The notes: a model not told the origin generated them from the letters alone. DNA of 64,000 bases from Echinometra lucunter (GCA_029962745.1 CM057153.1:10482617-10546616), one strand, 5' to 3'. Positions 24,801-31,421 are shown, counted from the stretch's first letter. Translations and numbers: made by a program.

Positions 24801-26196
24801 TAATTACACTGCCAATATGTTAATTCTTTATGGGACATCGTCTGCTTGGGCGAGATTGGTGCCTTAATTATGTCATTAAAACATCGTTATTTTTCTGGCG
24901 AATCGCTCATATATCACAGATGCTAGGAGGCGGTTTTATTTGTATCATTTGTTTAATTACCTGATACGTAGTTGATGTAAAACTGATATGATTGCTATCT
25001 GTAAGCTTGCCAGTTTCTTGTGATACATTATTTGCCATATTTGTGATTTTCTTTGATTGTGACCTTTGACCCACTAAATACTAAGCCCAAGTTATCTTGG
25101 GCTAGGTCTATGGAAAATGTGTGTTATGTTGTAATCAAACCGTGCTCAACAGGTTAACAAATCTCAGGATGTGAGATTAAAGGTGCTTTCACACATGAAG
25201 CGACAGTGTGGTAACTCACTGTGGCACCACACTGTTTTTTTCTTCACAAGTGAGGGGACTTTGTGTCACCACAGATGCCAATGAACGCGCATTAACGCGT
25301 CAACTCTCAATAAGAGAGCATATTGTCAAAATCTGCATAAGCAATCTCATGGCAACAATTTTTGCGCTAAATTTTTAGAAATTTGATTAGTGGGCATTTT
25401 TTTTGTATCTAGGCAGCAAACAAAAGTGTGTCCTGCCTCGGCAAAATTTTTTTGTCACCCTATACCCCACAGGCTTGTACACAAAACAGTGTGGTGACAC
25501 AGCGTGTTACCACACTGTCACATCATGTGTGAAAGCACTTTAAGAGGAAACCTGAAAATGGGAGGAAAGTGAATAAGAAATACACAATGAAACGGCTGAA
25601 GAGAAAGATTTCAAAGTACATGTACCTGATTTGTGACCTCCATAGTGCTAGGATTGTAGGTTGTGACGCCATGGGATCCAACTGAAAATACCCTCTTGTA
25701 TCTGAAAGTATACAAAGAATTAAATTATAATTATGTTCCACTAGTTTATTTGTCTATAAATATACTGAAGAATAATTGCAAAAATGCACATTTACCTGAA
25801 AAATTTGTATCCAATGTCTACCTTGTCATCAGCAAAAAGAAAGCATTCAGTGTATTAGTAAAGTGTAACATAATTTATCAATATTTTGATGTTTAAAAGA
25901 GCTGGCAAGGACTAGCTCAATTCTGGGGCACTTAACCATAAAACTGGAAATAAACAGGAAAATGTGGACAAGCTGCCAAGTGAATAATGAAAGCTGTGCC
26001 TTCCAAAGTGCCAACAGAATATGACTGTGGAGACACACAAGATAACACTGAAGAGTTGCTTCATGTCATCACAGCAACGATGGACTGCTTATACTCATCA
26101 AAAAGAAAAGCAAAAATAATATTTTACTTACTTTCCTCTCCATGAGTGCTTTGTAGTGTAGTAACTGGCCACATCTTTATTCTCTCTCATAGCCAT
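14..26196 (-). CDS. DNAJC13: DNAJC13/RME-8 copy A: coding exons 1-31, gene continues past the left edge
   Basis: DNAJC13/RME-8 is a large peripheral protein of early endosomes. In the known family its J domain engages Hsc70 and it works with SNX1 and the WASH complex in endosomal sorting and clathrin dynamics. Seen here: 31 exons with GT-AG borders and consistent phase give about 1327 codons, which places HPD at residues 1319-1321, close to its place in the roughly 2240-residue vertebrate protein. In order: an N-terminal PH-like region (KHSWRGK near residue 16), armadillo-like helical stretches, IWN motif 1 (761-763), a GYF-like segment (EWYYG...RLGPYSF, exon 23), the IWS form of IWN motif 2 (1189-1191), then the J domain. 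The start is fixed by an in-frame TGA nine bases upstream (26206-26208) and a strong Kozak context (A at -3, G at +4). Exons 1-18 recur at 38.9-54.3 kb. No internal stop or frameshift was seen. Confidence 0.95.
746..861 (-). CDS. DNAJC13: DNAJC13 exon 30
   Basis: Residues 1263-1301. A charged helix ([16 protein letters not shown]) leads into the start of the J domain ([12 protein letters not shown]). It starts in phase 0 and leaves two bases for exon 31. Confidence 0.93.
1001..1143. mobile_element. Foldback MITE, GTTGCATAAA type
   Basis: Inverted repeat of about 140 bp beginning GTTGCATAAAACTTACCA and ending TTTCATGCAG, with internal copies of ATCAATGGTAA/TTACCATTGATGG in opposite orientation. 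It lies in intron 29 and is related to the elements at 23311-23469 and 51185-51343. No coding capacity. Confidence 0.6.
1739..1940 (-). CDS. DNAJC13: DNAJC13 exon 29
   Basis: Residues 1195-1262, with the conserved runs [31 protein letters not shown] and [14 protein letters not shown]. The phase of both borders agrees with exons 28 and 30. Confidence 0.95.
2088..2202 (-). pseudogene. Partial tandem copy of DNAJC13 exon 28, possible alternative exon
   Basis: This repeats the 3' part of exon 28 and its donor about 190 bp away, with roughly ten base differences. The frame is open ([13 protein letters not shown] then KAIWSNEMR), a usable donor GTATGA follows position 2100, and a changed codon creates TTTCTGCAG just before 2179. 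An exon of 2100-2179 would start in phase 0 and end in phase 2, exactly like exon 28. The first half of exon 28 is missing, so it may simply be a dead fragment. Confidence 0.7.
2218..2275. repeat. C-rich CCCCT low-complexity tract
   Basis: CCCCT repeats followed by pyrimidine-rich sequence, between exon 28 and its partial duplicate. The tract may have helped the local duplication arise. Confidence 0.6.
2294..2448 (-). CDS. DNAJC13: DNAJC13 exon 28, IWN motif 2
   Basis: Residues 1144-1195. It contains [18 protein letters not shown] and ends with EAIWSNEMR, the second IWN-type repeat of RME-8 (IWS here). It starts in phase 0 and donates two bases. Confidence 0.95.
2735..2780 (-). CDS. DNAJC13: DNAJC13 exon 27
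   Basis: A 46-bp exon, residues 1128-1143 ([15 protein letters not shown]). Donor and acceptor are both present and the frame joins exons 26 and 28. Confidence 0.92.
3095..3249 (-). CDS. DNAJC13: DNAJC13 exon 26
   Basis: Residues 1077-1128. It includes [17 protein letters not shown] and a hydrophobic run ([15 protein letters not shown]) that is conserved in the family. It is helical-repeat core, not a predicted membrane anchor. Confidence 0.94.
3250..3744. other. Intron 25 of DNAJC13
   Basis: AT-rich intron with no repeat or coding signal that I could recognise. Confidence 0.6.
3745..3829 (-). CDS. DNAJC13: DNAJC13 exon 25
   Basis: Residues 1048-1076 ([15 protein letters not shown] then LPHIVQ). 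It takes one base from exon 24 and ends in phase 0. Confidence 0.94.
4210..4618 (+). mobile_element. Putative solo LTR in intron 24
   Basis: A TATA box (TATAAAA, 4370-4376) is followed about 150 bp on by the polyadenylation signal AATAAA (4522-4527), then a U5-like tail ending near CACGACA at 4618. This arrangement is typical of a retrotransposon LTR. No flanking gag/pol or target duplication could be fixed, so the left border is approximate. Confidence 0.4.
4888..5090 (-). CDS. DNAJC13: DNAJC13 exon 24, end of the GYF-like segment
   Basis: Residues 981-1048. Conserved [15 protein letters not shown] and IPQLKWCLL, then [19 protein letters not shown]. It completes the GYF-like fold begun in exon 23. 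Starts in phase 0 and leaves two bases. Confidence 0.95.
5156..5357. repeat. Tandem duplication of about 95 bp with long poly-C tracts
   Basis: A segment starting GTAGCTTATCAAAAGG occurs twice in a row. Each copy ends in a poly-C run, the second about 25 C long. Only the second carries an extra GGCCCA. Lies in intron 23. Confidence 0.85.
5864..6133 (-). CDS. DNAJC13: DNAJC13 exon 23, start of the GYF-like segment
   Basis: Residues 891-980, exactly 90 codons. Conserved [19 protein letters not shown], followed by EKEWYYG and [11 protein letters not shown], the tryptophan/tyrosine-rich GYF-like signature. The acceptor follows CTCACAG. Confidence 0.95.
6512..6671 (-). CDS. DNAJC13: DNAJC13 exon 22
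   Basis: Residues 837-890 ([16 protein letters not shown], then [14 protein letters not shown]). The donor is GTGTGT rather than GTAAGT. The frame joins exons 21 and 23. Confidence 0.94.
6985..7870. repeat. Minisatellite built from the end of exon 21 plus its donor
   Basis: Four units spaced 223, 279 and 274 bp apart carry the sequence around GACTTAC (the exon 21 donor in reverse) at about 6999, 7222, 7501 and 7775. Only the last is the genuine exon. Between units lie CAT/TCC microsatellite blocks. The three outer units are degenerate copies of the exon tail. Predicted His-, Ser- and Asp-rich reading frames here are microsatellite artefacts. Confidence 0.85.
7782..7996 (-). CDS. DNAJC13: DNAJC13 exon 21
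   Basis: Residues 766-837. [28 protein letters not shown] and [17 protein letters not shown] are all strongly conserved in RME-8. Phase 0 at the start, two bases donated. Its last third seeds the minisatellite downstream. Confidence 0.95.
8442..8487 (-). CDS. DNAJC13: DNAJC13 exon 20, IWN motif 1
   Basis: A 46-bp exon, residues 750-765, ending NLIWNYK, the first IWN repeat that defines RME-8 proteins. Short but correctly phased on both sides. Confidence 0.93.
8732..8802 (-). CDS. DNAJC13: DNAJC13 exon 19
   Basis: Residues 727-750 ([13 protein letters not shown] then WQLFYY). A basic stretch conserved in the family. It is the first exon not repeated in copy B. Confidence 0.93.
8803..11287. 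other. Intron 18 of DNAJC13, 2.5 kb
   Basis: AT-rich, with no gene or clear repeat recognised. The homology with copy B stops at 11271, 17 bp before exon 18. In copy B a tandem-repeat element occupies the adjoining position. Confidence 0.6.
11288..11494 (-). CDS. DNAJC13: DNAJC13 exon 18 (copy A)
   Basis: Residues 658-726: [37 protein letters not shown] and [14 protein letters not shown]. Both borders are in phase 0. Identical by eye to the exon at 38889-39095. Confidence 0.95.
12040..12320 (+). mobile_element. tRNA-derived SINE-like repeat (copy A)
   Basis: Contains a near-consensus RNA polymerase III B box, GGTTCAAATCC (12091-12101), inside a T-arm-like palindrome GTGGGTTCAAATCCCAC. The following body includes CATGTTAAGAACCCACTCC. 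No complete tRNA cloverleaf and no convincing A box, so this is a SINE rather than a tRNA gene. Same element at about 39630-39920. Confidence 0.5.
12421..12618 (-). CDS. DNAJC13: DNAJC13 exon 17 (copy A)
   Basis: Residues 592-657, 66 codons with phase 0 on both sides. Conserved [16 protein letters not shown] and [16 protein letters not shown]. Confidence 0.95.
12924..13000 (-). repeat. Short dispersed repeat, TTAACC family (degenerate)
   Basis: Shares TTTCCATAGACTCTTGCCCAAG and GGGCTTAGCACTC with the repeats at 16136, 20199 and 25068 (some in opposite orientation). Borders approximate. Confidence 0.4.
13012..13068 (-). CDS. DNAJC13: DNAJC13 exon 16 (copy A)
   Basis: A 57-bp exon, residues 573-591 ([19 protein letters not shown]), in frame on both sides. 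Identical by eye in copy B. Confidence 0.94.
13535..13690 (-). CDS. DNAJC13: DNAJC13 exon 15 (copy A)
   Basis: Residues 521-572, 52 codons: [28 protein letters not shown] and GRVLYRLFQ. Confidence 0.95.
13905..14652 (-). mobile_element. piggyBac-like non-autonomous element, copy 1 (copy A)
   Basis: About 740 bp matching the element at 21954-22744 in reverse orientation. The right end reads GGCTATATAGGG then TCAA (TTAA in copy B). The left end is eroded. It contains no transposase reading frame. Lies in intron 14. Confidence 0.65.
14680..14787 (-). CDS. DNAJC13: DNAJC13 exon 14 (copy A)
   Basis: Residues 485-520, 36 codons: [19 protein letters not shown], then [13 protein letters not shown]. 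Confidence 0.95.
15112..15211 (-). CDS. DNAJC13: DNAJC13 exon 13 (copy A)
   Basis: Residues 451-484: [19 protein letters not shown] and [12 protein letters not shown]. Confidence 0.95.
15979..16084 (-). CDS. DNAJC13: DNAJC13 exon 12 (copy A)
   Basis: Residues 416-451: [19 protein letters not shown] and [14 protein letters not shown]. The last codon is split AA|G with exon 13. Confidence 0.94.
16136..16228 (+). repeat. Short TTAA-flanked repeat, TTAACC family
   Basis: A 93-bp unit bounded by TTAA (16136-16139 and 16225-16228), beginning CCTAATGAATACTAAACCC and ending GTGCTCAACTGG. It resembles a minimal TTAA-targeting MITE. Relatives are listed at 12924, 20199 and 25068. Confidence 0.5.
16433..16499 (-). 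CDS. DNAJC13: DNAJC13 exon 11 (copy A)
   Basis: Residues 394-416: [20 protein letters not shown]. Starts in phase 0 and leaves one base. Confidence 0.94.
16914..16993 (-). CDS. DNAJC13: DNAJC13 exon 10 (copy A)
   Basis: Residues 367-393: [21 protein letters not shown] strongly conserved block. Confidence 0.95.
17509..17675 (-). CDS. DNAJC13: DNAJC13 exon 9 (copy A)
   Basis: Residues 311-367: [16 protein letters not shown] and [17 protein letters not shown]. The last base completes an Asn codon with exon 10. Confidence 0.95.
18449..18540 (-). CDS. DNAJC13: DNAJC13 exon 8 (copy A)
   Basis: Residues 281-311: [20 protein letters not shown]. Starts in phase 0 and leaves AG for exon 9. Confidence 0.95.
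18750..18848. repeat. CT microsatellite (copy A)
   Basis: Nearly pure CT repeat with TTGCTC interruptions, about 100 bp, in intron 7. In copy B (46310-46394) the run is purer. Confidence 0.95.
19163..19575. mobile_element. Foldback element, CCCATTCGTGA type (copy A)
   Basis: Inverted ends CCCATTCGTGATAGG and CTGTCACGAATGGG about 410 bp apart enclose AT-rich DNA with no gene. Probable MITE in intron 7. Equivalent in copy B at about 46705-47098. Confidence 0.5.
19976..20135 (-). CDS. DNAJC13: DNAJC13 exon 7 (copy A)
   Basis: Residues 227-280: [39 protein letters not shown] and KPLCD, all RME-8 landmarks. Confidence 0.96.
20199..20290 (-). repeat. Short dispersed repeat, TTAACC family
   Basis: Begins TTAACCTGTTGAGCAC and ends GTGGTCAAGGGGTTA. 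Inverted relative to the copies at 16136 and 25068. Confidence 0.45.
20658..20800 (-). CDS. DNAJC13: DNAJC13 exon 6 (copy A)
   Basis: Residues 180-227: [20 protein letters not shown] and [17 protein letters not shown]. Confidence 0.95.
21577..21777 (-). CDS. DNAJC13: DNAJC13 exon 5 (copy A)
   Basis: Residues 113-179, 67 codons: [37 protein letters not shown] and GGFSRL. Part of the N-terminal membrane-binding half. Residue 143 is Met here and Thr in copy B. Confidence 0.96.
21855..22845. mobile_element. Outer inverted-repeat element hosting the piggyBac-like insertion (copy A)
   Basis: GAATTCACAAAAGTGGTTTAAAC at the left is roughly mirrored by GGTTTAATCTTATTTTGTGAATTC at the right (each contains GAATTCACAAAA or its complement). 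The 791-bp TTAA element sits inside, so this looks like a nested insertion. Borders approximate. Confidence 0.4.
21954..22744 (+). mobile_element. piggyBac-like non-autonomous element, copy 2 (copy A)
   Basis: A 791-bp unit with TTAA at both ends (21954-21957, 22741-22744) and terminal repeats starting CCCTATATAGCCC / CCCTATCTAGCCC. TTAA target duplication and CCCT-starting termini are the hallmark of the piggyBac superfamily. There is no transposase frame, so it depends on an enzyme in trans. Long poly-C tracts lie near both ends. It is inverted relative to 13905-14652. Confidence 0.75.
23160..23204 (-). CDS. DNAJC13: DNAJC13 exon 4 (copy A)
   Basis: A 45-bp exon, residues 98-112 ([15 protein letters not shown]). 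Less conserved than its neighbours, but phased on both sides and identical in copy B. Confidence 0.9.
23311..23469. mobile_element. Foldback MITE, GTTGCATAAA type (copy A)
   Basis: About 155-bp near-palindrome: GTTGCATAAAGACTTGCTAT at one end and GCAAGTTTTATGCAATGGC at the other, with internal TTTGCCATCAATGGTAAC. In intron 3. Confidence 0.7.
23853..24002 (-). CDS. DNAJC13: DNAJC13 exon 3 (copy A)
   Basis: Residues 48-97, 50 codons: [20 protein letters not shown] and [13 protein letters not shown], the second half of the first PH-like unit. Confidence 0.96.
24018..24041. repeat. TA microsatellite (copy A)
   Basis: Pure TA run of about 24 bp. The copy B counterpart (51892-51926) is longer. 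Confidence 0.95.
25068..25157 (+). repeat. Short dispersed repeat, TTAACC family
   Basis: Runs from GACCCACTAAATACTAAGCC to GTGCTCAACAGG followed by TTAA (25154-25157). Same family as 16136-16228. Confidence 0.45.
25177..25543. mobile_element. TTAA-flanked MITE with long terminal inverted repeats (copy A)
   Basis: A 367-bp unit with TTAA at both ends and roughly 60-bp inverted arms starting AGGTGCTTTCACACATG, with GACAGTGTGGTAAC and CACCACACTGTTTT. The centre has no coding frame. Located in intron 2. Same element at 53286-53651 in copy B. Confidence 0.75.
25626..25701 (-). CDS. DNAJC13: DNAJC13 exon 2 (copy A)
   Basis: Residues 22-47: [20 protein letters not shown] then EVTNQ. Forms the first PH-like strands with exon 1. 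Confidence 0.96.
26132..26196 (-). CDS. DNAJC13: DNAJC13 exon 1 coding part with start codon (copy A)
   Basis: Residues 1-22: [19 protein letters not shown] then RGK. The exon itself begins at 26220, after the acceptor CTCCTGTTTAG, leaving 24 bases of 5'UTR. An in-frame TGA at 26206-26208 excludes an upstream start. A non-coding first exon must therefore lie further up. Confidence 0.95.
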
Positions 26197-26599
26197 CTTG
26201 GTGGTTCATTTATAGCTTTCCTAAACAGGAGATGTTCAAAAGAGAAAAAGGGAAATCCAAACATAACTACCAGTAATAAATTCATATGCTGTTGATGTGT
26301 TTGATCATATCTTATACATATTATGCGTTTTCTCTCTCTTCCGAGTCCCTCCTCTATCAATTCTTTAAAAAATGGGATAGAAAAATGAGATGTGCACTGC
26401 CTTGTATTTGCCATGTATGCTCTAGTCCAACCAACTCAATATTTTGTTATATCTTGCTACTCTTATGTTTACGAACTTACATTGATTTGTATTGTTACTC
26501 GTGTAACATAACATAATACAAATGCCACCTTTTTCCTTTCTACTATAATCCTCTCTATCTTTATCTCTACCTTATTTCCTTCATTCCATTCAACATAGA

Positions 26600-26800
26600 A
26601 CAATGTTTGAGTATATGCACATGTCATGTTCTAAGTATATCTTTTTTGTCTTCGGCGACCACAACACAAGCTACGCTTTTCGGGTGTTCGCCACCTTCTG
26701 TCTGCTGTATTATTTATTGCAATTTTCTATTTTATATTGTTTTTGACTCAGAAGGAAATAAATGTGAATTCAATTGAAATTCAAAAATATCAGTATTCAG
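26600..26800 (+). mobile_element. Possible 3' end of a non-LTR element (copy A)
   Basis: A pyrimidine-rich stretch is followed by CGACCACAACACAAGC, AT-rich DNA and a tail GAAATAAATGTGAATTC with AATTGAAATTC repeats. This resembles a LINE 3' tail. No reading frame supports it. Confidence 0.25.
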
Positions 26801-27188
26801 TAAAAGGATATACATTACAACATTTTTTTTTTTAAATCAAAGAATTTTAAGTTCCTTCTTGGTGAGATTGTTTAAACCATCTAAAATTGTAACATGAAGT
26901 AAGAACTTGGGGCTGAAGTGAAAGAGAGTAGCTGGGCATTGACTTTTCTTGCTGCTTTACTTGCTTGGTTTGCCTTTCACTAAAAAGAATTATTGATACG
27001 CTCTCATTTGAATGTTATATCACATCTATTAGTTCCTGGCTATATATGTATATTGTGATGTAACTCAGGAAACTACCCATTCACACGCATGCACAAAACT
27101 GAATACAGTCTACTGTAGTCTGATTGACTTCAATAAAGTCTTGACAATTCTGATTTCTGGTTCATGTTTTTAATAAGTATGGCAGAGT

Positions 27189-27576
27189 GACCTAACTTCG
27201 CGCAGGTCCAAACTTCGCGCACAGGGCCATATCCCCAAAACCAGAAAAGAGTGTGAAAAACTGGTAGCACCAACGGAAGAGCACCCTAAAATTACCCTGG
27301 AAGTTACTTTCCTTTTGAAATTAGAGAAGGAATTTTGAAATTATGAATGAATAATTGGCAAATTTGGCAGCGTTTTGCGTTCTGACAAAAAGCGGACTTG
27401 TCGACAAGGGTCTAGAATTCCTTTTTTCAAGAGACGATGTCATCAAAATTGTAAGTAAAATGTGGTATCAAATTATTCAGTGGCATTTTGCCTTCCTGGT
27501 AATGCAATTATCTTACCTTTTATGGATCTCTATTCTGTATTAATCACTTGAAAACTGGCGTGCGCAAAGTTAGGTC
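27189..27576. mobile_element. Foldback element, GACCTAACTT type (copy A)
   Basis: Inverted ends GACCTAACTTCGCGCA and TGCGCAAAGTTAGGTC, 388 bp apart. AT-rich inside, no gene. Copy B equivalent 55290-55666. Confidence 0.55.
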
Positions 27577-28077
27577 TCGTTATTTTTGTAACACTTTTCC
27601 AGGTCCAGAGCAGTGCGATACGACATTGAATTTTGCGATTGCAATATCTCGGGAATTCTTCGTAAATAACATGTTCTTCTTGCGCCCATTTGAAATCTAA
27701 AATTTTGCTTTGCCTTTGGTGTCATTTAAATCAGAATAATTTTTGGTAAAAATTGAGAAATTATGGATCAAAAATTGCCTTCATTAAAAAATTAAAATGT
27801 GCGCGAACTATGGTCCCCCATCATATAACTTGGTGTGTCAAGCAAAGATTGTACCCATATCTGACCACCTGCATTAAGTGTCAGGCTTAGTTTAAGATCT
27901 ACTGAACTACACTGTCATAAAGAGTCAGAGTCTGATCTATGGAGGGGGAAAGTTGAAGACACCAATAACAAATCGTTTTCATGATGTGACAGATTGAAGC
28001 ACCATTAACATTATTTATGCAGAGTGAATGAAACGGAGTGAAGTGATTCACTGCTGATTTTCTTTTAATTTCACAAT

Positions 28078-28979
28078 GCCAATATAGGTCTAGGCAATAT
28101 AGACCGAAGTGTTCTGTCGCTAACAGTCGTTGTTAGCCTCTTATAATGGTAGGGTCAGCACTCTTCCTTTTTAGAGACAGAAGCGCCCCGAAGCGTTGTG
28201 CGTGCAATCTCATTGTGTTGGGCAGCACAACGAGAAAACTACGTCAAATCAGTGATTTTTCCCCTTTATTCATGAATATAAAAATATCATTATACACTAT
28301 AGAGTATATAGCTTACCGATTTCATGATTGATTCCTTTTAACTCTCCATTTTCAGGTAAATCCAGGGTCCTAACGTTACGTCCTCTCGCTTGAAAATCTT
28401 GCAACAGCCAACCTCTATCTCTGTTCGCCTCTGCGCTTTTCGCAGGGAGATCAGCGAATTCGCGACTCCTCGCATTTCAACCGGCCGTATTCGAACGATC
28501 GACCACGTACATTTGGGCATACGTAAGAAAGATGATGTTTTTGTTGTTGTTGTTTCGTATTGGTCGATCGTTCGAATACTGTTGAAATGCGAGAGTCACA
28601 AATTCGCTGATCTCCCTGCGAAAAGCGTGGAGGCAAACAGAGATAGAGGTTGGCTGCTGCAAGATTTTCAACCGAGAGGACCCAACGTTAGGACCCAGGA
28701 TTTACCTGAAAATGGAGAGTTAGAAGGAATCAATCATAAAATCGGTAAGCTATATACTCTATAGTGTATAATGATATTTTTACATTCATGAATAAAGGGG
28801 AAAAATCGCTGATTTGAGGTAGTTTTCTCGTTGTGCTGCCCAGCACAATGAGATTGCACGCACAACGCTTCGGGGCGCTTCTGTCTCTATAAAAGAGGAG
28901 TGCCGACCCTCCCAGAATACGAGGCTAACGACGACTGTTAGAGACAGAACACTTTGGTCTAGTCTATAGGCAATATGGC
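28078..28979. repeat. 900-bp palindrome with arms of about 420 bp (copy A)
   Basis: Left arm about 28078-28504, right arm about 28559-28979, loop about 55 bp. Matching landmarks are GACAGAAGCGCCCCGAAGCG on the left and CGCTTCGGGGCGCTTCTGTC on the right, and GAACGATCGACCA / TGGTCGATCGTTC at the centre. Transcription would give a very long hairpin. The 124-aa reading frame across it is a by-product of the symmetry. It could be a large foldback MITE. It lies between the candidate first exon and exon 1. Confidence 0.9.
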
Positions 28980-29009
28980 AATAATTTCCTTACGGTAGTT
29001 TAATTGAAT

Positions 29010-29395
29010 GCAAGAATCAGTGGTAAACCCAGAGAATAGGGGACCGGAAAGCGCGCATGCCGTTCATACAGTGCAGAGATCGGCAGAGACAGCCGAGAGT
29101 CAGGGTATGTGACAAGTCCATAATCGAGTTCAAAATGACTTTAAAATATCTTTTAATCAGGTAATTATGTTCGAATATATTACATTGTCCTCTTGGCTTT
29201 CAGATTTTTGGTTATGTGATGAAAATCATTTTGACTTTAACCAGAAATGTTCTCAAACTCACAAATGTTTCATTGCAGAATCTTGTGCAGATCGTCCCCG
29301 TCGCCGCTGCCACTGGGCTGCATTTGCTTGCACACAGATGAATATGCGCGCTCGTTCTGGTCCCCTATTCTCCGGGTTTGCCGAATCAGTTCAAA
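29010..29395. repeat. Spaced inverted repeat around a GC-rich block (copy A)
   Basis: AACCCAGAGAATAGGGGACC (about 29025-29045) is matched in reverse by GGTCCCCTATTCTCCGGGTT (about 29360-29380), about 300 bp apart, with GCGCGCAT on both arms. Function unknown. Confidence 0.6.
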
Positions 29396-29810
29396 GTCTC
29401 ACACTCACCATGCTCACAAAAGCACAGAAGCAGTCATACAACATAATTACAAAAAATTGGGGTCCATCATCATCACCGGGGACTTGCAAGGCGAACACTG
29501 AACAGGCAGAGCTGCACACTTCACACCCACCCACTCGAATTCAGCTTCCGTACACAACACATCATCACATGAACATGAATGCAATGCCACAAATGGCACG
29601 ATTATCATTCAATAACAAGACAAGTTACATGGAGTGCGGCCGAGAAAATAACCGTAAAACTACTGCTATGTATACATTCTATTTATACTTTATTAAAGTG
29701 AACCACTTGCTCTCAAACTTAAAATCAATATATATTCACCTCCAATAATATCAAACTTTCGCTGACGGTGAAAACACATTTTTAAGAGTGCATTAACTGG
29801 GAAATTTTAC

Positions 29811-29870
29811 CACCAGCGAGTCGCCATCTTGTCCCGTGCAGACAATACTGCGCTTGCGCGGTGGGCGTGT
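29811..29870 (-). promoter_or_regulatory. Candidate DNAJC13 promoter and non-coding first exon (copy A)
   Basis: On the minus strand, an NRF1-like GC-rich element (GCGCAAGCGC, 29849-29861) is followed by CAAGATGGCGA (29822-29831), a YY1-type motif often found just downstream of the start site of housekeeping genes. A donor-like GTAAAA follows 29811. Spliced to the acceptor at 26221 it would make a short 5'UTR with an upstream ATG. The motifs are seen; their role is inferred. Confidence 0.35.
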
Positions 29871-30825
29871 ATGCAATCATCACAGCAATTCGCAAGCTAG
29901 CTGGCTAGCTGTATACTGTATAGTAGAGAGGAGATAATAGCTGATTAAATCGTGTGCGGAAGTGTATTGATTCTGTTTTACACAGCTCAGAGAAGAAAAT
30001 AGTATAAAACTTTTTATTGAATATTTAGTAAGTGAAGTGATGCGTAAATTTACAACAAAATAAATAGAATGAACTCACGGAGAAGGTGGTATGGGCGTGT
30101 GTCTTTACACGTTTACATAATTATGTCACTTAAGTTCATTGTTAATTCCAGAAAACTTATTGTATAATGCGACATGAAAATACCTAATGGCAGGGGTTTA
30201 AGTCACTGACACTGGGCTTTTCTCGAAGAAGGGAAAGATCTTAATTTTCTGTGATCCACATCTTTCAGTCGCGAAAACTCTTTTTGGAAAAGGAACGATA
30301 GGCCTATACTAGTAGTTTGCGTTACGGAGGGTGGTTTATTCTGGAAAAGAGAAAGCGTTCAAACAAAGGCCCCCCCCCCCCCCCCCCCGCTCCCCGGTGG
30401 TCTCTAAAATTCCTAAACATCAGCAGCAAACTGCATGTGTCAGCAATTGGCAGTCAGTCGAAATGTCTTATATACTAACGCCCCTTCCTTCACCACCGTA
30501 GATTTGACACCCCCTTATAATTATATTTTGGTTTCCTTTTATTTTCGCTTCATTGTTACTCCTAGACGCGTACACGAATAAAATTTCGGTTCTCGAGTTA
30601 TTCGCGTGTTTACCAATTTCAGTCCAGGGCTTCGCATAGCGATGACGAACACTCTAGATAGATAATAGATAATCCTCAAATATTTTTACATGATCTTGGC
30701 CGCAGAGATGGCTGTAACGGGCAGCCCGGGCCCTGAATTTACGCTGTCATTGATGCATGATGGATGCATGTTAGAGGTTCAGATATTTCACTTTCCTTGG
30801 CTGCCTTTTCCTCTAGATATAACCA

Positions 30826-30970
30826 GGGCCCTGTAACATAAAGCTCAACCTACAATTAATTGTAAATATTAATAGTATCTCCATCCAAGATTCAGTTGAT
30901 TGTAGGAAATACGTTTGATTTCAGGAAGATACAATCAATTTTATCTCTTTATGTTACACCCCCCCCCCCC
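30826..30970. mobile_element. Foldback MITE, TGTAACATAAAG type (copy A)
   Basis: About 140 bp with ends CTGTAACATAAAGCTC and CTCTTTATGTTACA plus internal inverted ATACAATCAATT/TTGATTGTAG matches, followed by a poly-C tract. Confidence 0.6.
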
Positions 30971-31144
30971 AGGTTCGATCAGAGGCAGTGTCTTACCTAG
31001 GAAGTTGGGGTTTTTTCAGTAGGGTGTTGTTGCTTTTTCAAAAGGGAGTACTGCCCAATGATTTTTTTTTTTCAGACTCAACTGTTTTATCATTTTTAAA
31101 TTTGGTTCACTTGCAACTTGGTCGCCTGTCGAGGGGGTGACAGC

Positions 31145-31421
31145 CCTGCTGGAAAGAACACAGTGTCCCACACTGTGACCACAATGTGAAACCATCTTCA
31201 CACTGTTAAATTTGAGCTTTTTAACACTGTGAATCTCATATTCACAGAGTCCACTATGTGAACACACTGTGAACACTCACATTGTGGAGGTGTCCACAGT
31301 GTGAAATTATCTTCACACTGTTAAATTTGAGCGTTTTAACAGTGTGAATCACATCTTCACATAGTCCACTATGTGAACACACTGTGAACACACTGTGTGA
31401 CACTGTAATTTTTCCAGCAGG
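31145..31421. mobile_element. MITE with CCTGCTGGAAA ends and an internal duplication (copy A)
   Basis: Ends CCTGCTGGAAAGAACACAGTG and ACACTGTAATTTTTCCAGCAGG are mutual inverted repeats. Inside, a unit of about 105 bp (AATGTGAAAC..TTCACACTGTTAAATTTGAG) is present twice, and each unit can fold through CACAGTGTG/CACACTGTG pairs. 277 bp in total. Confidence 0.75.

Noticed and set aside
28390..28764. 124-codon frame in the palindrome
   Set aside because: It reads through the two mirror-image arms; the open frame follows from symmetry and no domain is visible.
29167..29748. 193-codon plus-strand reading frame upstream of DNAJC13
   Set aside because: Copy B has a 17-base deletion and a one-base insertion inside it, breaking the frame. 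No recognisable domain.
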